Positions 14,238 through 15,837 of a stretch of 15,837 nucleotides of DNA are shown in pieces. Every line of letters starts with the position of its first letter. Position 1 is the first letter of the stretch. Origin of the DNA: Zelonia costaricensis (lineage: Eukaryota; Euglenozoa; Kinetoplastea; Trypanosomatida; Trypanosomatidae); assembly GCA_030849075.1 (NCBI GenBank), contig JASAOO010002980.1:1-15837 (forward strand), read 5' to 3'. A model generated the notes under the pieces. It had not been told where the DNA came from. It did no database searches and saw nothing but the letters and a program-made list of their open reading frames with translations. The translations under genes and the position numbers were made by a program.

Positions 14238-15837
14238 TCACGCGTAGCGCGTGCGTGTCAAGGCAACCGACGGGAGGCAGATGCGAGCGCCGATCACGAC
14301 GAGGCCGGTACGCGCGCCATCCGTCACCGCAGCCGGGCCAACACTACCGCTGCGCCTCTGCGGTGTGGACTGCGACGCCGGTGAGGGGCGCGGTGGGGGG
14401 TGAGGGGGACTGACCGCGGTCGCAGCGGCACTGGAGGGAGCCGGCGCAGGCGCGTGTGGGACGTGGCGGGGTGGGCGCCGCACCACGCTGCCCTGCAGGC
14501 CCACCGCGGAGATGTGCACCGGCCCCGACGGAGGCGCCGGACTGCGGTGCAGCGGGCGGGTGGTGCGGTTTGCCTGCGCCGCCAGCACCGCCCGCGTCAA
14601 GGCCGACGAGGGACGCGTGGGACGGCCAGCAGTCGAGCTGGCCCGCCACTGCTCCCCCGCCAGCACGTGCTGGCCGGGCAGGTCGGGTGCCGATACACGC
14701 CGGCCCCGCGCAGCCCGCACCCCGCTGCCAGTGGCGACAGCGAAGGGTGGGAGCTGCTGGTGGTGATCGTGGTAGAGGGCCGCGGGCTGCAACGACTGTG
14801 CAGGGGCGGCGCTGCTGCCTCCGCCGCCGCCGCCGCGTGGGGTGGTCACACGCTCGTAGAGACCCGCCATGAAGCGGCGGGCGAAGGCCGACGAGGGCCG
14901 CGAGACCGGCACGGGGGAGGAGAGGCCGCCAAGCGCAGCTCCGGAAAGAAGTCGCACCGTGGCGCTGTTGCGCGCAGCGAGGGCTTCGTTGGCCGGGCAA
15001 GGCATGCGCCCCGCGTAGACGGCAATGTGCGGCGGGACAGGACGCGCCGGCGGCCGTGCGGACGGCGATGTGGTCTCGAACGCTGCGTCTGCCGCAAGCC
15101 CGTCGTGCTCCACTGCAGTGTCCTCGTACGCGTGCAGATCCGGCGGCTTCGCAGGCAGCGTGGAGCACCGTATTTGCATAGTTGTGCTCTCCTCTGCCTC
15201 CTCCAGCGTGGGCGTCGCCAGCCGAGGCGGTGGCGGCGGTGCGGCAACGGTGATGGACCCCTTCCAGTCTCCGGCACCAGGTAGAATGGGGACGGGGATC
15301 GCCATCACCGCGGGCGGCGGCGGCGGTGCGGCGGCAGCCTCGCTCGATTGCCCACACGCGTGGATGCGCGAAGCTGCTACGTCACAGGTGGCCTGCGTCT
15401 GCGGCGTGGGTAGAGGGGGCACCGGGGGCAGGTTCGGCTCTACCGTGTTGTTGTTGCCAGGGGCCTGCAGGTCGGCCAGCAGCCACCCGTGCAGCTGCTG
15501 CAGCACGGCGCACTGCGCCCGCTCCTCTTCACCCGCCACACAGCGATTCAACAAGAAGCCCAGCGCGGTGGGGTCGCGCGAGGGTTGCGGGCGTCCACCA
15601 GCCTTGGCCTCAGTCTTGACCGCGGGAGGTGCAACCGGGGGCGGCACGGCTAGGGGCGGCGGAGGCGGGAGTGCGGGCAGGGTGTGGCTCGCGTCCACCG
15701 GCGGGGGTGGGGGCGCCGCCACCTTTGCCGACACCTTTGCCGGCACAGCGGGGGCCGCGTCCTCGGCGCGCATCAAGTCATTCAGCCGCACCAGTTGCGG
15801 CAGATCCGCCGCCTCGGCTCCGCAGCGGTCGATAAGA
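14238..15837 (-). CDS. Proline-rich hypothetical protein with RPSSA motifs, 5' end outside the window
   Basis: The frame is open to the right edge, so the N-terminus is missing; at least 533 residues are visible. I do not recognise a family. The first visible part (reading LIDRCGAEAADLPQLVRLND) looks like a folded or helical segment. A second helical patch follows (FLLNRC, then AQCAVLQQLHGWLLADLQ). The rest is low-complexity, with PPPPP runs, Ala/Ser/Pro linkers and a Gly6 run. Two related basic segments stand out: SRPSSAFARRF (coding near 14870-14905) and TRPSSALTRAV (near 14580-14615). RPSSA-type motifs occur in some flagellar and microtubule-associated proteins, so a cytoskeletal role is possible but not shown. 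A GTG at 15791 is not a plausible start in this system. It ends with TGA at 14240-14238, about 730 nt before RPB4. Confidence 0.75.
   Translation of the reverse strand, partial: LIDRCGAEAADLPQLVRLNDLMRAEDAAPAVPAKVSAKVAAPPPPPVDASHTLPALPPPPPLAVPPPVAPPAVKTEAKAGGRPQPSRDPTALGFLLNRCVAGEEERAQCAVLQQLHGWLLADLQAPGNNNTVEPNLPPVPPLPTPQTQATCDVAASRIHACGQSSEAAAAPPPPPAVMAIPVPILPGAGDWKGSITVAAPPPPPRLATPTLEEAEESTTMQIRCSTLPAKPPDLHAYEDTAVEHDGLAADAAFETTSPSARPPARPVPPHIAVYAGRMPCPANEALAARNSATVRLLSGAALGGLSSPVPVSRPSSAFARRFMAGLYERVTTPRGGGGGGSSAAPAQSLQPAALYHDHHQQLPPFAVATGSGVRAARGRRVSAPDLPGQHVLAGEQWRASSTAGRPTRPSSALTRAVLAAQANRTTRPLHRSPAPPSGPVHISAVGLQGSVVRRPPRHVPHAPAPAPSSAAATAVSPPHPPPRPSPASQSTPQRRSGSVGPAAVTDGARTGLVVIGARICLPSVALTRTRYA

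Noticed and set aside
1..15837. A compact undescribed gene system, such as defence, toxin-antitoxin or biosynthetic
   Set aside because: The five genes are unrelated in function and arranged as an ordinary trypanosomatid polycistronic unit. Nothing suggests transfer or a functional cluster.

Overview
The window looks like a piece of a trypanosomatid nuclear chromosome, most likely Leishmania or a close Leishmaniinae relative. It is GC-rich. The genes have no visible introns and all lie on the minus strand. They are separated by 0.7-1.7 kb spacers rich in (TG/CA)n microsatellites, homopolymers and polypyrimidine tracts ending in AG. This is the layout of a polycistronic transcription unit whose mRNAs are made by spliced-leader trans-splicing and coupled polyadenylation. 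The species call is inference from architecture, not from a database match.

Transcription runs from high to low coordinates, giving this gene order. (1) 14238 to beyond 15837: a 5'-truncated, proline-rich, probably disordered protein with two RPSSA motifs. (2) 12998-13507: RNA polymerase II subunit RPB4. (3) 11482-12261: the two-RRM splicing factor SF3B4/SAP49 of the U2 snRNP SF3b complex. (4) 7526-10483: a coiled-coil protein ending in two C2-like domains, resembling the ciliary transition-zone scaffold RPGRIP1L/NPHP8. (5) 921-5870: a 1649-residue CAMKK-like protein kinase with large inserts and an HND catalytic loop. Bases 1-920 are 3' flank of the kinase and probably reach the splice-acceptor region of a further gene beyond the left edge.

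The genes have no obvious common pathway, as is usual in trypanosomatid units. RPB4 and SF3B4 serve transcription and splicing. The coiled-coil/C2 protein probably serves the flagellar transition zone, the kinase signalling. Control is expected to be post-transcriptional, through acceptor choice and UTRs.

I found no CRISPR array, insertion sequence, tRNA, rRNA or virus-like gene, no strand switch, and no compact new multi-gene system. The most notable unexplained signal is a 1558-nt stretch upstream of the kinase (5871-7428) with no ATG at all in the sense strand. Shorter ATG-free stretches of about 300 nt precede the three other complete genes. Other points of interest are the likely RPGRIP1L homologue, the atypical kinase, and a tandem repeat that duplicates a candidate splice acceptor.
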